Below, piece after piece: positions 18,785 through 28,416 of a DNA stretch of 64,000 bases. The stretch covers positions 5,208,001 to 5,272,000 of the forward strand of contig NZ_CP030073.1 in the NCBI RefSeq assembly GCF_003261055.1, written 5' to 3'. Source of the DNA: Streptomyces cadmiisoli (GTDB taxonomy: Bacteria > Actinomycetota > Actinomycetes > Streptomycetales > Streptomycetaceae). Position numbers and translations under genes: made by a program. Under the pieces are notes generated by a model. That model worked only from the letters and a program-made list of their open reading frames with translations. It made no database searches and was not told where the DNA came from. The stretch's first letter is position 1. Every line of letters starts with the position of its first letter.

Positions 18785-20458
18785 TCAGCCCCCCTGCTTC
18801 AGCAGCCCCGCCACGATCGGTCCCGCCGTCTCGCCGCCGTGCCCGGCCGCCTGGACCACACCGGCGGCGGCCAGATCGCCGCGGTACGCCGTGAACCAGC
18901 CGTTGGGCTTCTTCTGCCCGTCGACCTCGGCCGAGCCGGTCTTCGCGCCGACGTCACCGGTCACCCCGGCCATCGCCTCCGCGGCCGTGCCGTACGCCGC
19001 CGTGTAGGACATCAGGTCCCGCAGCTGCGACAGGGCCGACGCGGACAGCTTGCGCGAGGCCGTGGCGAGGGTGCGGTCGTCGACGGACGGGTCCACCAGG
19101 AAGGGCTGGCGGAAGACGCCCGCCTTGATCGTCGCCGACACCGACGCCATGTTCAGCGGGTTCATCCGCACACCGCCCTGGCCGATGAGCGACGCGGCCA
19201 TCGAGGCGTCGGACTGCACCGGCACCGAGCCGTCGAAGGTCGGCACACCGACCGCCCAGTTGTTCCGCGACAGACCGAACACCTGCTGCGCCTGCTTGGT
19301 CAGGTCGTCGTCGGCCAGCTCCGGGGCCTGGCTGATGAACGCCGTGTTGCAGGACCGCGCGAAGCTCGCCTTGAACGTGCCGCCCTTGATCTCGAACTTG
19401 TCGTCGTTCTGGAACTTCCAGCCCCCGTACGAGAAGTACTTGGGGCACGGATGCTGCTCGTCCGCGGACGCCAGGCCCTTCTCGATCAGCAGCGACGACG
19501 TGATGACCTTCATGGTCGAGCCGGGCGCCAGCGAGCCCTGGAGCGCGGTGTTGAAGCCCCGTGAGGAGTTCGCGACCGCGAGGATCTCGCCGGTAGAGGG
19601 CCGCAGCACCACCACCGAGGCCCGTGCCCGCGAGGCCACCTGGGTCTCCGCGGCCGACTGCATCGTGGGGCTGAGCGTGGTCTTCACCTCTCCCGGCGTG
19701 CCCTCGCTCAGCTCCAGAATCGTCTTGTCGGACAGCTTCTCGGCCTGGGACGCCTTTCCGCGGACCACCTGGAGTTCGACGCCCGCCTTGCCGCCCGCGG
19801 TCTTGCCGTACTTCTCGCGCAGGCCGTCGAGCACCAGCCCGAGCGACGGGTACTCCTTCGCGGTCAGCTCACCGCCGTCCCGGTCCAGCGCCGTGATCGG
19901 CGGCGTGCCCGACTCACCGGTGACGAGCCGGTCGCCCTCGTGCAGATCGGGATGGACGACGGACGGCTCCCACGCCACGACCGGCGCGCCGTCCGAGTCC
20001 TGCCGTACGACCTTGAGCGAACTCCCGTACGACAGAGGCTTGTCGACGCCCTTGTACGACACCGTGCCCTTCACCGTGAACGGCAGCCGGTCGCCCTGGC
20101 GGGTGCCCGGGGTGAGCGTGACGTCCTTGATGTGGGCCTGCTTCGTGTAACCGGTCAGCAGGGACTTCGCTGCCGCGGCGTGGTCCGTGGCGTCCGCCGC
20201 CCGTGCCACCCGGCCCTGCTGCCAGGCCGTGAGGAACCGCTGGGCCGCGCCGGTGACCTCGGCGGCCGACAGGGGGCCGGTGCGCACCGACTTCTTCTCG
20301 CCGGCGGAGGTCGAGCCGTCCTCGGCCGCGGCACCGCCGCCGAGCAGGGCGTAGGCGCCGATCCCGGCGACGCCGACGACCGCGGCGATCACCCCGCCGA
20401 CGACGACGGGTCTTGTGTTCCGCCGCTCGGCGACGCGCCTTCTCTTGCCCACTGCCAC
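18785..20458 (-). CDS. penicillin-binding protein with MecA_N domain (copy 1)
   Basis: A 557-residue transpeptidase anchored by one helix at about residues 17-40. The external part starts with an NTF2-like MecA_N domain (about 60-175), then a dimerisation-like segment, then the transpeptidase domain. All three catalytic motifs are intact: STMK (S314, K317), SCN (S369, N371) and KTGS (506-509). It should cross-link peptidoglycan outside the membrane. Class B; there is no transglycosylase domain. GTG at 20458 and GTG at 20452 share one AGGA site, so the start is uncertain by two codons. It lies 131 bases after a paralogue. Confidence 0.9.
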   Translation of the reverse strand: MAVGKRRRVAERRNTRPVVVGGVIAAVVGVAGIGAYALLGGGAAAEDGSTSAGEKKSVRTGPLSAAEVTGAAQRFLTAWQQGRVARAADATDHAAAAKSLLTGYTKQAHIKDVTLTPGTRQGDRLPFTVKGTVSYKGVDKPLSYGSSLKVVRQDSDGAPVVAWEPSVVHPDLHEGDRLVTGESGTPPITALDRDGGELTAKEYPSLGLVLDGLREKYGKTAGGKAGVELQVVRGKASQAEKLSDKTILELSEGTPGEVKTTLSPTMQSAAETQVASRARASVVVLRPSTGEILAVANSSRGFNTALQGSLAPGSTMKVITSSLLIEKGLASADEQHPCPKYFSYGGWKFQNDDKFEIKGGTFKASFARSCNTAFISQAPELADDDLTKQAQQVFGLSRNNWAVGVPTFDGSVPVQSDASMAASLIGQGGVRMNPLNMASVSATIKAGVFRQPFLVDPSVDDRTLATASRKLSASALSQLRDLMSYTAAYGTAAEAMAGVTGDVGAKTGSAEVDGQKKPNGWFTAYRGDLAAAGVVQAAGHGGETAGPIVAGLLKQGG

Positions 20459-20589
20459 CCGATCCTTTGCAACATGCCCGGTCCCGCCGCGGTCAGGGCC
20501 CGTGGGCCCCGCCCGGCCGTCCCGGTCCCGTGGCCCTCACAGTCCCCAACGACGGCACCACCCTAGAGTCCCGTCCTGCCCGGGTGACG

Positions 20590-22209
20590 TCAGCCACCCG
20601 CCCGCAGCACGGCCGCGACGATCGGGCCGGCCGACTCGCCGCCGCGACCGCCCTGCTGCGCCATGGCCGCCGCCGCGACGTCGCCGCGGTAGCCGGTGAA
20701 CCAGCTGTCGGCCTTGTCCCGGCCGTCGACCTCGGCGGAGCCGGTCTTCGCCCCGATGTCGCCGCCCAGCCCGGACATCACACTCGCCGCGGTGCCGCTG
20801 GTGGCGGTGCGGTTCATCATGGCGCGCAGCTGGGCGACGGTGTTGCCGGACAGGCCCCGCGCCGTGGCCAGCTCGCGGTCGTCCAGGCCCCGCGGCACGA
20901 TCACCGGCTGGCGGAAGGCCCCCGTCATGGCCGTGGCGGTCACCGAGGCCATGTTCAGCGGGCTCATCTGCACCTGGCCCTGGCCGATCAGGTTGGCGGC
21001 GGTGTCCGGGCCGCCGGAGGCGGGCACCGAGCCGTCGAAGGAGGGGACACCGACCTTCCAGTCGTCCCGGCCGAGCCCGAAGCGCTGCTGGGCTTCCCGG
21101 GTCAGGGAGTCGACCTGCACCTCGTCCGCGAACTTGATGAAGGCGGTGTTGCAGGAGCGGGCGAAACTCTCGGACAGGGTGGCGTTGTCGTTCGGCGTCA
21201 TGCCCTCCAGATTGTGGAAGGTCTGGCTCTCCGAGATCGCCGAGTCGGGACAGGGCGCGGGACCGTTCATGCTGGTGAGCCCGTTGTCGATGAGCGTCGC
21301 CGCGCTGACGATCTTCATGGTGGAGCCCGGCGCCACCTGGCCGAGGAACGCCGCGTTCCAGCCGTCCTCGCGGTGGTTGGCCACCGCGAGCACCTCGCCG
21401 GTGCTCGGCTTGACCGCGACCACGGACGACTCGCCGTACCGCCGCACCGCCTTCTCGGCCGCCGCCTGCACGCTCGCGCTGAGCGTCGTCGGCAGCCGGC
21501 CCGGCTTGCCCTTCGAGAGGGTCAGCAGTGAGGTGTCGGCGGCCTCGGCCGCCGTGTGCCGGACGGCCAGCTCGACGCCCGGGGTGCCGCCGGCCTTGTC
21601 GCCGTAGCGGGCCCGCAGTTCGTCCAGGATCGGGCCGAGGGACGGGTACTTCTCCTTCGTCAGGACCGTGCCGTCGCGGTCGACCGCCTCGATGGGCGGG
21701 TTCGCCGACTCCTCGGTGACGAGGAGGTCGCCGTCCTTCAGGCTCGGATGGACGACGGCGGGATCCCAGTCGACCAGCGCCCGCCCGCTGGAGACGCCGC
21801 GGACGACGGTGAGGCTGCTGTCGTAGGCGAGCGGCTCGGTCTTTCCGCCGTAGGACACCTTCGCCCGCACGGAGAAGGGCACCGTGCGGCCCTCGGTGGC
21901 GTCCGGGGTGATCCGCACATCGGTGATGTGCGCCTCCCGGCCGAAGGACGCCAGCAGCGGCTCGGCCTCCACCGCGTTGTCGGTGTACGACGCGGCCTTC
22001 GCCCCCTGCGCCTTCTCCCAGGCCGCGAAGAACGCGCGCGAGGTCTCCTCGACCTCCGAGCCGCTGGGCGGCCCGGTCCGCGCCGCCTCGGACCCGCTGC
22101 CCGACCCGCCGTTCAGCGCGGAGGCGATGTTGTAGGCGCCGTACCCGGCCCCTCCCACCATCACGGCGAACACACTGCCGACGACGGCAGCCTTGACCCC
22201 CTTGCGCAT
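20590..22209 (-). CDS. penicillin-binding protein with MecA_N domain (copy 2)
   Basis: A 539-residue paralogue of the following gene with the same plan: N-terminal helix at about 7-30, MecA_N at about 50-160, and transpeptidase with STMK (S296, K299), SCN (S352, N354) and KTGS (488-491). Both copies keep the VVHPSL/VVHPDL joint and the EKYPSLG segment, so they arose by tandem duplication and then diverged. ATG at 22209 is chosen for the GGAGG about 8-9 bases upstream; a frame starting at 22242 would cross the ribosome site. Likely co-transcribed with copy 1, near ssgE, which suggests a developmental role in wall synthesis. Confidence 0.9.
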   Translation of the reverse strand: MRKGVKAAVVGSVFAVMVGGAGYGAYNIASALNGGSGSGSEAARTGPPSGSEVEETSRAFFAAWEKAQGAKAASYTDNAVEAEPLLASFGREAHITDVRITPDATEGRTVPFSVRAKVSYGGKTEPLAYDSSLTVVRGVSSGRALVDWDPAVVHPSLKDGDLLVTEESANPPIEAVDRDGTVLTKEKYPSLGPILDELRARYGDKAGGTPGVELAVRHTAAEAADTSLLTLSKGKPGRLPTTLSASVQAAAEKAVRRYGESSVVAVKPSTGEVLAVANHREDGWNAAFLGQVAPGSTMKIVSAATLIDNGLTSMNGPAPCPDSAISESQTFHNLEGMTPNDNATLSESFARSCNTAFIKFADEVQVDSLTREAQQRFGLGRDDWKVGVPSFDGSVPASGGPDTAANLIGQGQVQMSPLNMASVTATAMTGAFRQPVIVPRGLDDRELATARGLSGNTVAQLRAMMNRTATSGTAASVMSGLGGDIGAKTGSAEVDGRDKADSWFTGYRGDVAAAAMAQQGGRGGESAGPIVAAVLRAGG

Positions 22210-22333
22210 CGCGCGCCCCCTCCCCGTAGCGGACCTTGGCACTCTAGGCGGGCCCTGATGAGGGAGGGGCGGGTGTTTCTCTGATTGTTAGACCACTGTC
22301 CGGTTTCACCGGATGTGCGGCTCGGAACGAGGG

Positions 22334-24079
22334 CTAGACCCAGGTATCCAGCCACATCCGTGAACGCCAGTCGTCGATCGGGATGGTCTGGCCGGTGTAG
22401 ATGGGCCAGAAGTAGATGAAGTTCCACGCGATCAGCAGCACCAGGACGCCCGCGCCCGTCGCGCCCACCACCCGACGGGTGTCGGTGGAGCCCTGGCGGC
22501 CGACCAGCGCGCCGATCAGCATCGCCACCGCCAGGCACAGGAACGGCAGGAAGACGACGGCGTAGAAGAAGAAGATCGTGCGCTCCTGGTACAGGAACCA
22601 GGGCAGATAGCCGGCCGCGACGGCGCAGGCGATGGCGCCCGCCCGCCAGTCGCGCCGGAAGAACCAGCGCCACAGCACGTACAGGACCGCGAAACAGCCC
22701 ACCCACCACAGCATCGGCGTGCCCAGCGCGAGGACCTCGCGGGCGCACTTCTCGCCCGCGTCGACCGGGCAGCCGTCCTTGCCGGGGGCCGGGGACTCGT
22801 AGAAGTACGACACCGGGCGGCCCATGACGAGCCAGCTCCACGGGTTGGACTCGTAGGTGTGCGGCGAGGACAGGCCGACGTGGAACTCGTAGACCTGGTT
22901 CTCGTAGTGCCACAGGCTGCGCCACCAGTCCGGGAACAGCCAGGACCAGTTGCTCGTCCGGCCGTCGGCCGTGGCCCAGTCGCGGTAGTAGCCGCCGGAC
23001 CCGTCGGTGGCGGAGAGGATCCAGCCGGTCCAGGAGGCCAGGTAGGTCGCGACGGCGACCGGCACCGTCGACAGGAACGCCCACCCCAGGTCGCGCCGGA
23101 CGACCGCCCGGTACGGGTGGCGGGCGCCGGCCACCCGGCGCGAGCCGACGTCCCACAGGACCGCCATCACGCAGAACGCCGCCAGGATGTACAGGCCGTT
23201 CCACTTGGTGGCGAAGGCCAGGCCCAGCATCACACCGGCCGCCAGCCGCCACGGGCGCCACCCCGTCCGGGTGTTCTCCGCGGTGTACGCGTCCGGGCGG
23301 ACCCGGCCGTCGGCGTCCACCGGGAGCGCGGCGGCGAGCCGCTCACGGGCCCTGTCGCGGTCGACGACCAGACAGCCGAAGGCGGCCAGCACGAAGAACA
23401 TCAGCACCCCGTCGAGCAGCGCGGTGCGGCTCATCACGAAGTGCAGGCCGTCCACCGCCATCAGCCCGCCCGCCAGGCAGCCGAGGAACGTCGAGCGGAA
23501 CAGCCGGCGGCCGATCCGGCACAGCAGCAGCACCGACAGCGTGCCCAGCAGGGCCGTCATGAAGCGCCAGCCGAACGGGGTGAACCCGAACATCAGCTCG
23601 CCGAGCCCGATGACGTACTTGCCGACCGGCGGATGCACCACGTACGCGGCGTCCGTCGGGATCGGCACGTTCCCGCCCGACGACAGGATCAGGTCGTTGA
23701 CGTTCTTTTCCCAGTTGACCTCGAACCCGCGGTGGACCGTCGCCCAGGCGTCCTTGGCGTAGTAGGTCTCGTCGAATATCACCGCCTTGGGGCTGCCCAG
23801 GTTCCAGAACCGCAGCACCCCCGCGAACAGCGTCACCAGCAATGGACCGGCCCAGCCCGACCAGCGGGTCAGCCTCGCGGCGAACGTGTGCCGGACGCCG
23901 AGCGTCGCCCACAGCCGCGGGGAGGGCTCCGCGTACGGCGGCACCAGCCGGTCCCGCACGTCGCCGCCGGAGCCGGCCGGCACGTATCCGAAGCGGCGCA
24001 GGCGCTGCTGCCACGAGGGTTGCCGCTCGTGGGGGGCCTGCTCCTGCCGGGTGTCCGTGGAGGACGCGGTACTGGTCAC
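22334..24079 (-). CDS. pmt: protein O-mannosyltransferase
   Basis: A 581-residue GT39 enzyme with about ten to eleven helices. The catalytic Asp-Glu pair is in VIFDETYYAKDAW (D103, E104) in the first external loop, followed by HPPVGKYVIGLGE. It transfers mannose from polyprenyl phosphate mannose to Ser/Thr of proteins leaving through Sec. In S. coelicolor Pmt is required for infection by phage phiC31 and for normal envelope resistance. The first 70 residues are a cytoplasmic Gln/Arg-rich tail. It is divergent from rsmI with 95 bases between. Confidence 0.92.
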   Translation of the reverse strand: MTSTASSTDTRQEQAPHERQPSWQQRLRRFGYVPAGSGGDVRDRLVPPYAEPSPRLWATLGVRHTFAARLTRWSGWAGPLLVTLFAGVLRFWNLGSPKAVIFDETYYAKDAWATVHRGFEVNWEKNVNDLILSSGGNVPIPTDAAYVVHPPVGKYVIGLGELMFGFTPFGWRFMTALLGTLSVLLLCRIGRRLFRSTFLGCLAGGLMAVDGLHFVMSRTALLDGVLMFFVLAAFGCLVVDRDRARERLAAALPVDADGRVRPDAYTAENTRTGWRPWRLAAGVMLGLAFATKWNGLYILAAFCVMAVLWDVGSRRVAGARHPYRAVVRRDLGWAFLSTVPVAVATYLASWTGWILSATDGSGGYYRDWATADGRTSNWSWLFPDWWRSLWHYENQVYEFHVGLSSPHTYESNPWSWLVMGRPVSYFYESPAPGKDGCPVDAGEKCAREVLALGTPMLWWVGCFAVLYVLWRWFFRRDWRAGAIACAVAAGYLPWFLYQERTIFFFYAVVFLPFLCLAVAMLIGALVGRQGSTDTRRVVGATGAGVLVLLIAWNFIYFWPIYTGQTIPIDDWRSRMWLDTWV

Positions 24080-24174
24080 CGCGCCATCGTAGGGAACCGT
24101 GCTGTGGGAGTCCCGTGCATGGGTGGTACCGGCCGGATGCGTCCCGCGCGCGGGGCCCCTGCGACCATGGGTGG

Positions 24175-25020
24175 GTGAGCGGAATCCTTGTACTGGCAGG
24201 CACTCCCATCGGCGACGTCGCGGACGCCCCGCCCCGGCTCGCCGAGGAACTGGCGGGCGCCGACGTGGTGGCCGCCGAGGACACCCGGCGGCTGCGGCGG
24301 CTGACCCAGGCCCTGGGGGTCACCCCCAAGGGGCGCGTCGTGTCCTACTTCGAGGGCAACGAGTCCGCCCGTACGCCGGAACTCGTCGAGGAACTGCTGG
24401 GCGGCGCCCGCGTGCTGCTGGTGACGGACGCCGGGATGCCGTCGGTGTCGGACCCGGGGTACCGGCTCGTCGCGGCGGCCGTCGAGCAGGACGTCAAGGT
24501 CACCGCGGTGCCCGGACCGTCCGCCGTGCTGACCGCGCTCGCGCTGTCGGGACTGCCCGTGGACCGGTTCTGCTTCGAGGGGTTCCTGCCGAGGAAGGCC
24601 GGCGAGCGGCTGTCGCGGCTGCGCGAGGTGGCCGAGGAGCGGCGGACGCTGGTCTACTTCGAGGCTCCGCACCGGCTCGACGACACCCTCGCCGCGATGG
24701 CCGAGGTGTTCGGCGCCGAGCGCCGCGCCGCCGTGTGCCGCGAACTGACCAAGACGTACGAGGAGGTCAAGCGCGGCCCGCTGGCGGAGCTGGCGCGGTG
24801 GGCGGCCGACGGGGTGCGCGGCGAGATCACCGTCGTCGTCGAGGGCGCGCCGGACAAGGGCCCGCAGGAACTGGACGCCGGGGAGCTCGTGCGCCGGGTG
24901 CGGGTGCGCGAGGAGGCCGGGGAGCGGCGCAAGGAGGCCATCGCGGCGGTCGCGGTGGAGGCGGGGCTGCCCAAGCGGGTGGTGTTCGACGCGGTGGTCG
25001 CGGCCAAGAGCGCGGGCTGA
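24175..25020 (+). CDS. rsmI: 16S rRNA (cytidine1402-2'-O)-methyltransferase
   Basis: A 281-residue tetrapyrrole-methylase-fold enzyme. GTPIGDVADAP at the N-terminus, AAEDTRRLRRL, VTDAGMPSVSDPG and AVPGPSAVLTALALSG are the RsmI landmarks; a C-terminal helical region (KRVVFDAVVAAK) completes the usual length. It methylates the ribose of C1402 in the ribosomal decoding centre using S-adenosylmethionine. The GTG at 24175 begins VSGILVLAGTPIGD; no strong ribosome site is seen. Confidence 0.93.
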   Translation: MSGILVLAGTPIGDVADAPPRLAEELAGADVVAAEDTRRLRRLTQALGVTPKGRVVSYFEGNESARTPELVEELLGGARVLLVTDAGMPSVSDPGYRLVAAAVEQDVKVTAVPGPSAVLTALALSGLPVDRFCFEGFLPRKAGERLSRLREVAEERRTLVYFEAPHRLDDTLAAMAEVFGAERRAAVCRELTKTYEEVKRGPLAELARWAADGVRGEITVVVEGAPDKGPQELDAGELVRRVRVREEAGERRKEAIAAVAVEAGLPKRVVFDAVVAAKSAG

Positions 25021-25193
25021 TCCGGGGGCCGCCGCCGGTGTTTCCCATACGGCGGCAAAGGCCCGAGGGGGTTTCGGCAAGGTACGGCCAAGACCGCTCC
25101 AATACTGCACAGCTCCCGTGCATTCGCCCCGTGCGCGGCGTCCACTGGGTGGTGGGACGCGACCGTCCCACCAGCGGACCTCAGGAGCTGGCA

Positions 25194-25583
25194 ATGAGCG
25201 AGATCACAGGTCAGTCCGGCCCTCGCAACGGTGCGACCGCCGTCATCCACGAGTCGTACTCCTTCGCCTGCATGCGCTGCGGGCACGGCTGGGAGCAGTC
25301 GTACGAGATAGAGCACCACGTCGACGGCACCGGCCAGGAGTTCGTGCGGTACGTGGCGGACGGCCGCCCGGTGCCGTCCCCGCTGAGCCGGCCCACGTGC
25401 GCCAACTGCGACGGGCACCTCGTGCGGATCATGGGTGCCGGGCGGGTCTCGTCGGCGCGGAACGCGGCGTCGCGGCAGCAGCGGGGCACGGATGCGCCGG
25501 CGAAGGTGCCCGAGCCCCGCGCGGACGGGCACCACTGGCACCTGTCCGACCTGCTGCATCCCTTCCAGCGCCGGGTCGGCTGA
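25194..25583 (+). CDS. conserved zinc-ribbon protein of unknown function
   Basis: A 129-residue soluble protein with two Cys pairs, CMRC (26-29) and CANC (69-72), separated by 39 residues, which should bind one zinc. The central part FVRYVADGRPVPSPLSRPTC is ordered-looking; the C-terminal 50 residues are basic and end with HHWHLSDLLHPFQRRVG, a His-rich segment. AGGAG lies 7 bases before the ATG. It lies between rsmI and the TatD-family gene on the same strand, with a promoter-like AATACT (about 25100) in the 173-base gap before it. Function not known to me. Confidence 0.75.
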   Translation: MSEITGQSGPRNGATAVIHESYSFACMRCGHGWEQSYEIEHHVDGTGQEFVRYVADGRPVPSPLSRPTCANCDGHLVRIMGAGRVSSARNAASRQQRGTDAPAKVPEPRADGHHWHLSDLLHPFQRRVG

Positions 25584-25630
25584 GACGGCCGGCGGCTCGG
25601 GCCGGTGCGGTCCTTTCGTAGGATCGAGGC

Positions 25631-26500
25631 ATGCCTTCCCACGCCGAAGCCCCGCCGCTGCCCGAACCGCTCCGGGTACCGGTCGCCGACTCCCACACCC
25701 ACCTCGACATGCAGTCCGGCACGGTCGAGGAGGCACTCGCCAAGGCCGCCTCGGTGGGTGTGACCACGGTCGTCCAGGTGGGCTGCGACGTCGACGGCTC
25801 CCGGTGGGCGGCACGGACGGCGGCGGCGTACGAGCAGGTGCACGCCGCCGTCGCGCTGCACCCCAACGAGGCGCCGCGCATCGTGCACGGCGACCCCGAC
25901 GGGTGGTCCCGGCAGGGCGCGCGGCGGCCCGGCGGGGACGCCGGACTCGACGAGGCGCTCGCCGAGATCGACCGGCTGGCCGCGCTGCCCGAGGTGAAGG
26001 CCGTCGGCGAGACGGGACTGGACCATTTCCGCACCGGCCCCGAGGGCAAGGACGCGCAGGAGCGGTCCTTCCGCGCCCATATCGAGATCGCCAAACGGCA
26101 CGGCAAGGCGCTCGTCATCCACGACCGCGACGCCCACGCCGACGTCCTGCGCGTCCTGAAGGAGGAGGGCGCGCCGGACCGGACGGTGTTCCACTGCTAC
26201 TCGGGCGACGCGGAGATGGCCGAGGTGTGCGCCCGCGCCGGCTACTACATGTCCTTCGCCGGCAACGTCACCTTCAAGAACGCCCAGAACCTGCGCGACG
26301 CGCTGGCGGTGGCCCCGCCGGAGCTGGTCCTGGTGGAGACGGACGCGCCCTTCCTGACCCCGGCGCCGTACCGCGGACGGCCCAACGCCCCGTATCTGAT
26401 TCCGGTCACGGTGCGCGCCATGGCCGCCGTGCGCGGTGTCGACGAGGACACGCTGGCGGCGGCCGTCGGCGCCAACACGGCACGCGCCTTCGGCTACTGA
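25631..26500 (+). CDS. TatD family hydrolase (metal-dependent DNase)
   Basis: A 289-residue TIM-barrel metal hydrolase. DSHTHLDM provides the two metal-binding His (22 and 24), GETGLDH the Glu, VIHDRDAH another His, and ETDAPFLTP the final Asp. Family members are 3'-5' exonucleases acting in DNA repair or turnover. An insertion GWSRQGARRPGGD after residue 90 is longer than usual. A TAGGAT hexamer ends 6 bases before the ATG, so the message may be leaderless, though AGGA also sits 7 bases upstream. Confidence 0.9.
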   Translation: MPSHAEAPPLPEPLRVPVADSHTHLDMQSGTVEEALAKAASVGVTTVVQVGCDVDGSRWAARTAAAYEQVHAAVALHPNEAPRIVHGDPDGWSRQGARRPGGDAGLDEALAEIDRLAALPEVKAVGETGLDHFRTGPEGKDAQERSFRAHIEIAKRHGKALVIHDRDAHADVLRVLKEEGAPDRTVFHCYSGDAEMAEVCARAGYYMSFAGNVTFKNAQNLRDALAVAPPELVLVETDAPFLTPAPYRGRPNAPYLIPVTVRAMAAVRGVDEDTLAAAVGANTARAFGY

Positions 26501-26650
26501 CGCCGACCCCCGGCACACCGCTCGCGCGGAGCTTTCCGGACACATGATCGCCACTGTGCGTAGTCGTGCCGCTTTGGAGAGTGACGACCGCTCCGCTAGG
26601 TTCTGGGCCCGGTCCATCCCGGGACCGTCCGGACCCAGGAGCGTATCGGC

Positions 26651-28375
26651 GTGAACAACCCGCACTACGCGCGCAACGCGCGGGAGGCGCACCACCCTTA
26701 CGGCGCCTCCGACGTGCCCGACGCCCACGACGTCGATCACGCCTATGCCGTCGATCACGCCCACGACCGCTACGGCTGCCACACCTGCCGCAGCAACTAC
26801 GGCTTCCACGACCCCTACGCGCCCGATCGCTACGTCTGCGGCCCTTACGTCGCCGGCCCCCACGTCTCGGGCCCGTACGTCTTCGACCCGTACGCCTACG
26901 ACCCCTACGCCCGCGATCCCTACGCCACCACCCCCTACGCCTCCGACCCCTACGCCTCCTACGATCCGCACACCGCGGAGACGCTGGCGTACGGCGTGAC
27001 GTACGAGACGGCGTACGGGACCCAGCGCGGCGCGTACCCGCATCCGTACGTGGACACCGTCCCCGACACCGGCGCCGACACCTACGCACCCGGGTACGAA
27101 ACGGCCCGCTGGGCGGCCTTCGCGCCGGACGAGGCCGGCGCCGCGGACGACACCGTGCCCGAAACGCTGTTCCCGCGCCAGGCAGGCGCCGCGGACGACG
27201 ACGAGGCGCCCGAGCCCGACCCGTACACCGGAACCGGCCGCCGGTCCGCGCGCCGCCGCAGGCCCCGCTACGCCGAGCGGGTCGACGGACCGGTGCGCCG
27301 CCTGCTGCCCCAGGCCCTGGTCGTGGCGTTCCTCGCCGGCGGCACCACCGCCTTCGTCGCCGAGGACAAGGCCGTGGAGCTGAACGTCGACGGCGAGCCG
27401 CGCCGGCTGCACACCTTCGCCGACGACGTGACCGAACTGCTCGCGGAGGAGGGCTTGCGGGTGGGCGCGCACGACGTCGTCGAACCCGCCCCCGGCGCGG
27501 CCCTCACCGACGGTGACGAGATCGCCGTGCACTACGGGCGGCCGGTCCGGCTCACCCTGGACGGCCGGCGGAGCGAGGTGTGGACCACGGCCCAGACGGT
27601 CGAGGGGGCGCTCGAGCAACTGGGGGTCCGTGCCCAGGGCGCCCATCTGTCCGCCCCGCGCTCCCGGCCCATCGGGCGGGAGGGCCTCGCGCTCGAAGTG
27701 CGCACCGAGCGCTCCGTGACGATCATGGCGGACGGCCGCGCCCGCACCGTCCGCACCAATGTCGCCACCGTGGCGGAGGCCGTCGAGGCCGCCGGGATCA
27801 CCCTGCGCGGCCAGGACACCACCTCGGTGCCGGCGCACAGCTTCCCGCGCGACGGACAGACCGTCACCGTGCTGCGGATCACCCGGACCAAGGAGGTCCG
27901 CGAGGAGCAGATCCCGTTCGACGTGGAGCGGATCGAGGACCCGGCGGTGTTCAGGGGCACGGAGATCGTCGAGCGGGCGGGCCAGCCGGGTCTGCGGCGG
28001 GTCACGTACTCCCTGCGCACCGTCAACGGGGTCCGGCAGAAGCCGCGGCGGCTGCGCACCGAGCTGGTGCGCGAGCCGGCCTCCCAGATCGTGAAGGTGG
28101 GGACGAAGCCGCTGCCGACGTCCGTGCAGGGCGCCGACCATCTCGATTGGCAGGGCCTCGCGGCCTGCGAGTCCGGCGGGCGCCCGGGCGCGGTCGACCC
28201 CTCCGGCACGTACGGCGGCCTCTACCAGTTCGACACCGGGACCTGGCACAGCCTCGGCGGCACCGGCCGCCCCCAGGACGCCTCCGCCGCCGAGCAGACC
28301 CTGCGGGCGAAGAAGCTGTATCTGCGGCGCGGCGCGAGCCCCTGGCCGCACTGCGGCGCCCGCCTCCACGGCTGA
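26651..28375 (+). CDS. rpfB: resuscitation-promoting factor, RpfB type
   Basis: A 574-residue muralytic protein. After a single helix (about 217-236) come three DUF348 repeats (about 240-295, 297-352, 355-410), a G5 domain (about 411-485) and the lysozyme-like RPF domain (497-571) with catalytic Glu507 in ACESGG and a likely Cys506-Cys568 disulfide. It cleaves peptidoglycan to help dormant cells or spores regrow. Odd feature: about 215 cytoplasmic residues precede the helix, with a Tyr/Pro/Asp repeat of the type DPYA (about 53-105) and a Cys pair CHTC. GTG at 26651 is the start; a TAGGTT -10 element is near 26600. It precedes rsmA and ispE. Confidence 0.9.
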   Translation: MNNPHYARNAREAHHPYGASDVPDAHDVDHAYAVDHAHDRYGCHTCRSNYGFHDPYAPDRYVCGPYVAGPHVSGPYVFDPYAYDPYARDPYATTPYASDPYASYDPHTAETLAYGVTYETAYGTQRGAYPHPYVDTVPDTGADTYAPGYETARWAAFAPDEAGAADDTVPETLFPRQAGAADDDEAPEPDPYTGTGRRSARRRRPRYAERVDGPVRRLLPQALVVAFLAGGTTAFVAEDKAVELNVDGEPRRLHTFADDVTELLAEEGLRVGAHDVVEPAPGAALTDGDEIAVHYGRPVRLTLDGRRSEVWTTAQTVEGALEQLGVRAQGAHLSAPRSRPIGREGLALEVRTERSVTIMADGRARTVRTNVATVAEAVEAAGITLRGQDTTSVPAHSFPRDGQTVTVLRITRTKEVREEQIPFDVERIEDPAVFRGTEIVERAGQPGLRRVTYSLRTVNGVRQKPRRLRTELVREPASQIVKVGTKPLPTSVQGADHLDWQGLAACESGGRPGAVDPSGTYGGLYQFDTGTWHSLGGTGRPQDASAAEQTLRAKKLYLRRGASPWPHCGARLHG

Positions 28376-28416
28376 CCCGGGACGACCCCGTCGCCACAGG
28401 CCCTAGGCTTGGCCCC

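Noticed and set aside
26501..26650. ydaO/c-di-AMP riboswitch before rpfB, as found upstream of some Streptomyces rpf genes
   Set aside because: The leader is about 50 bases after the -10 element, too short for this riboswitch.
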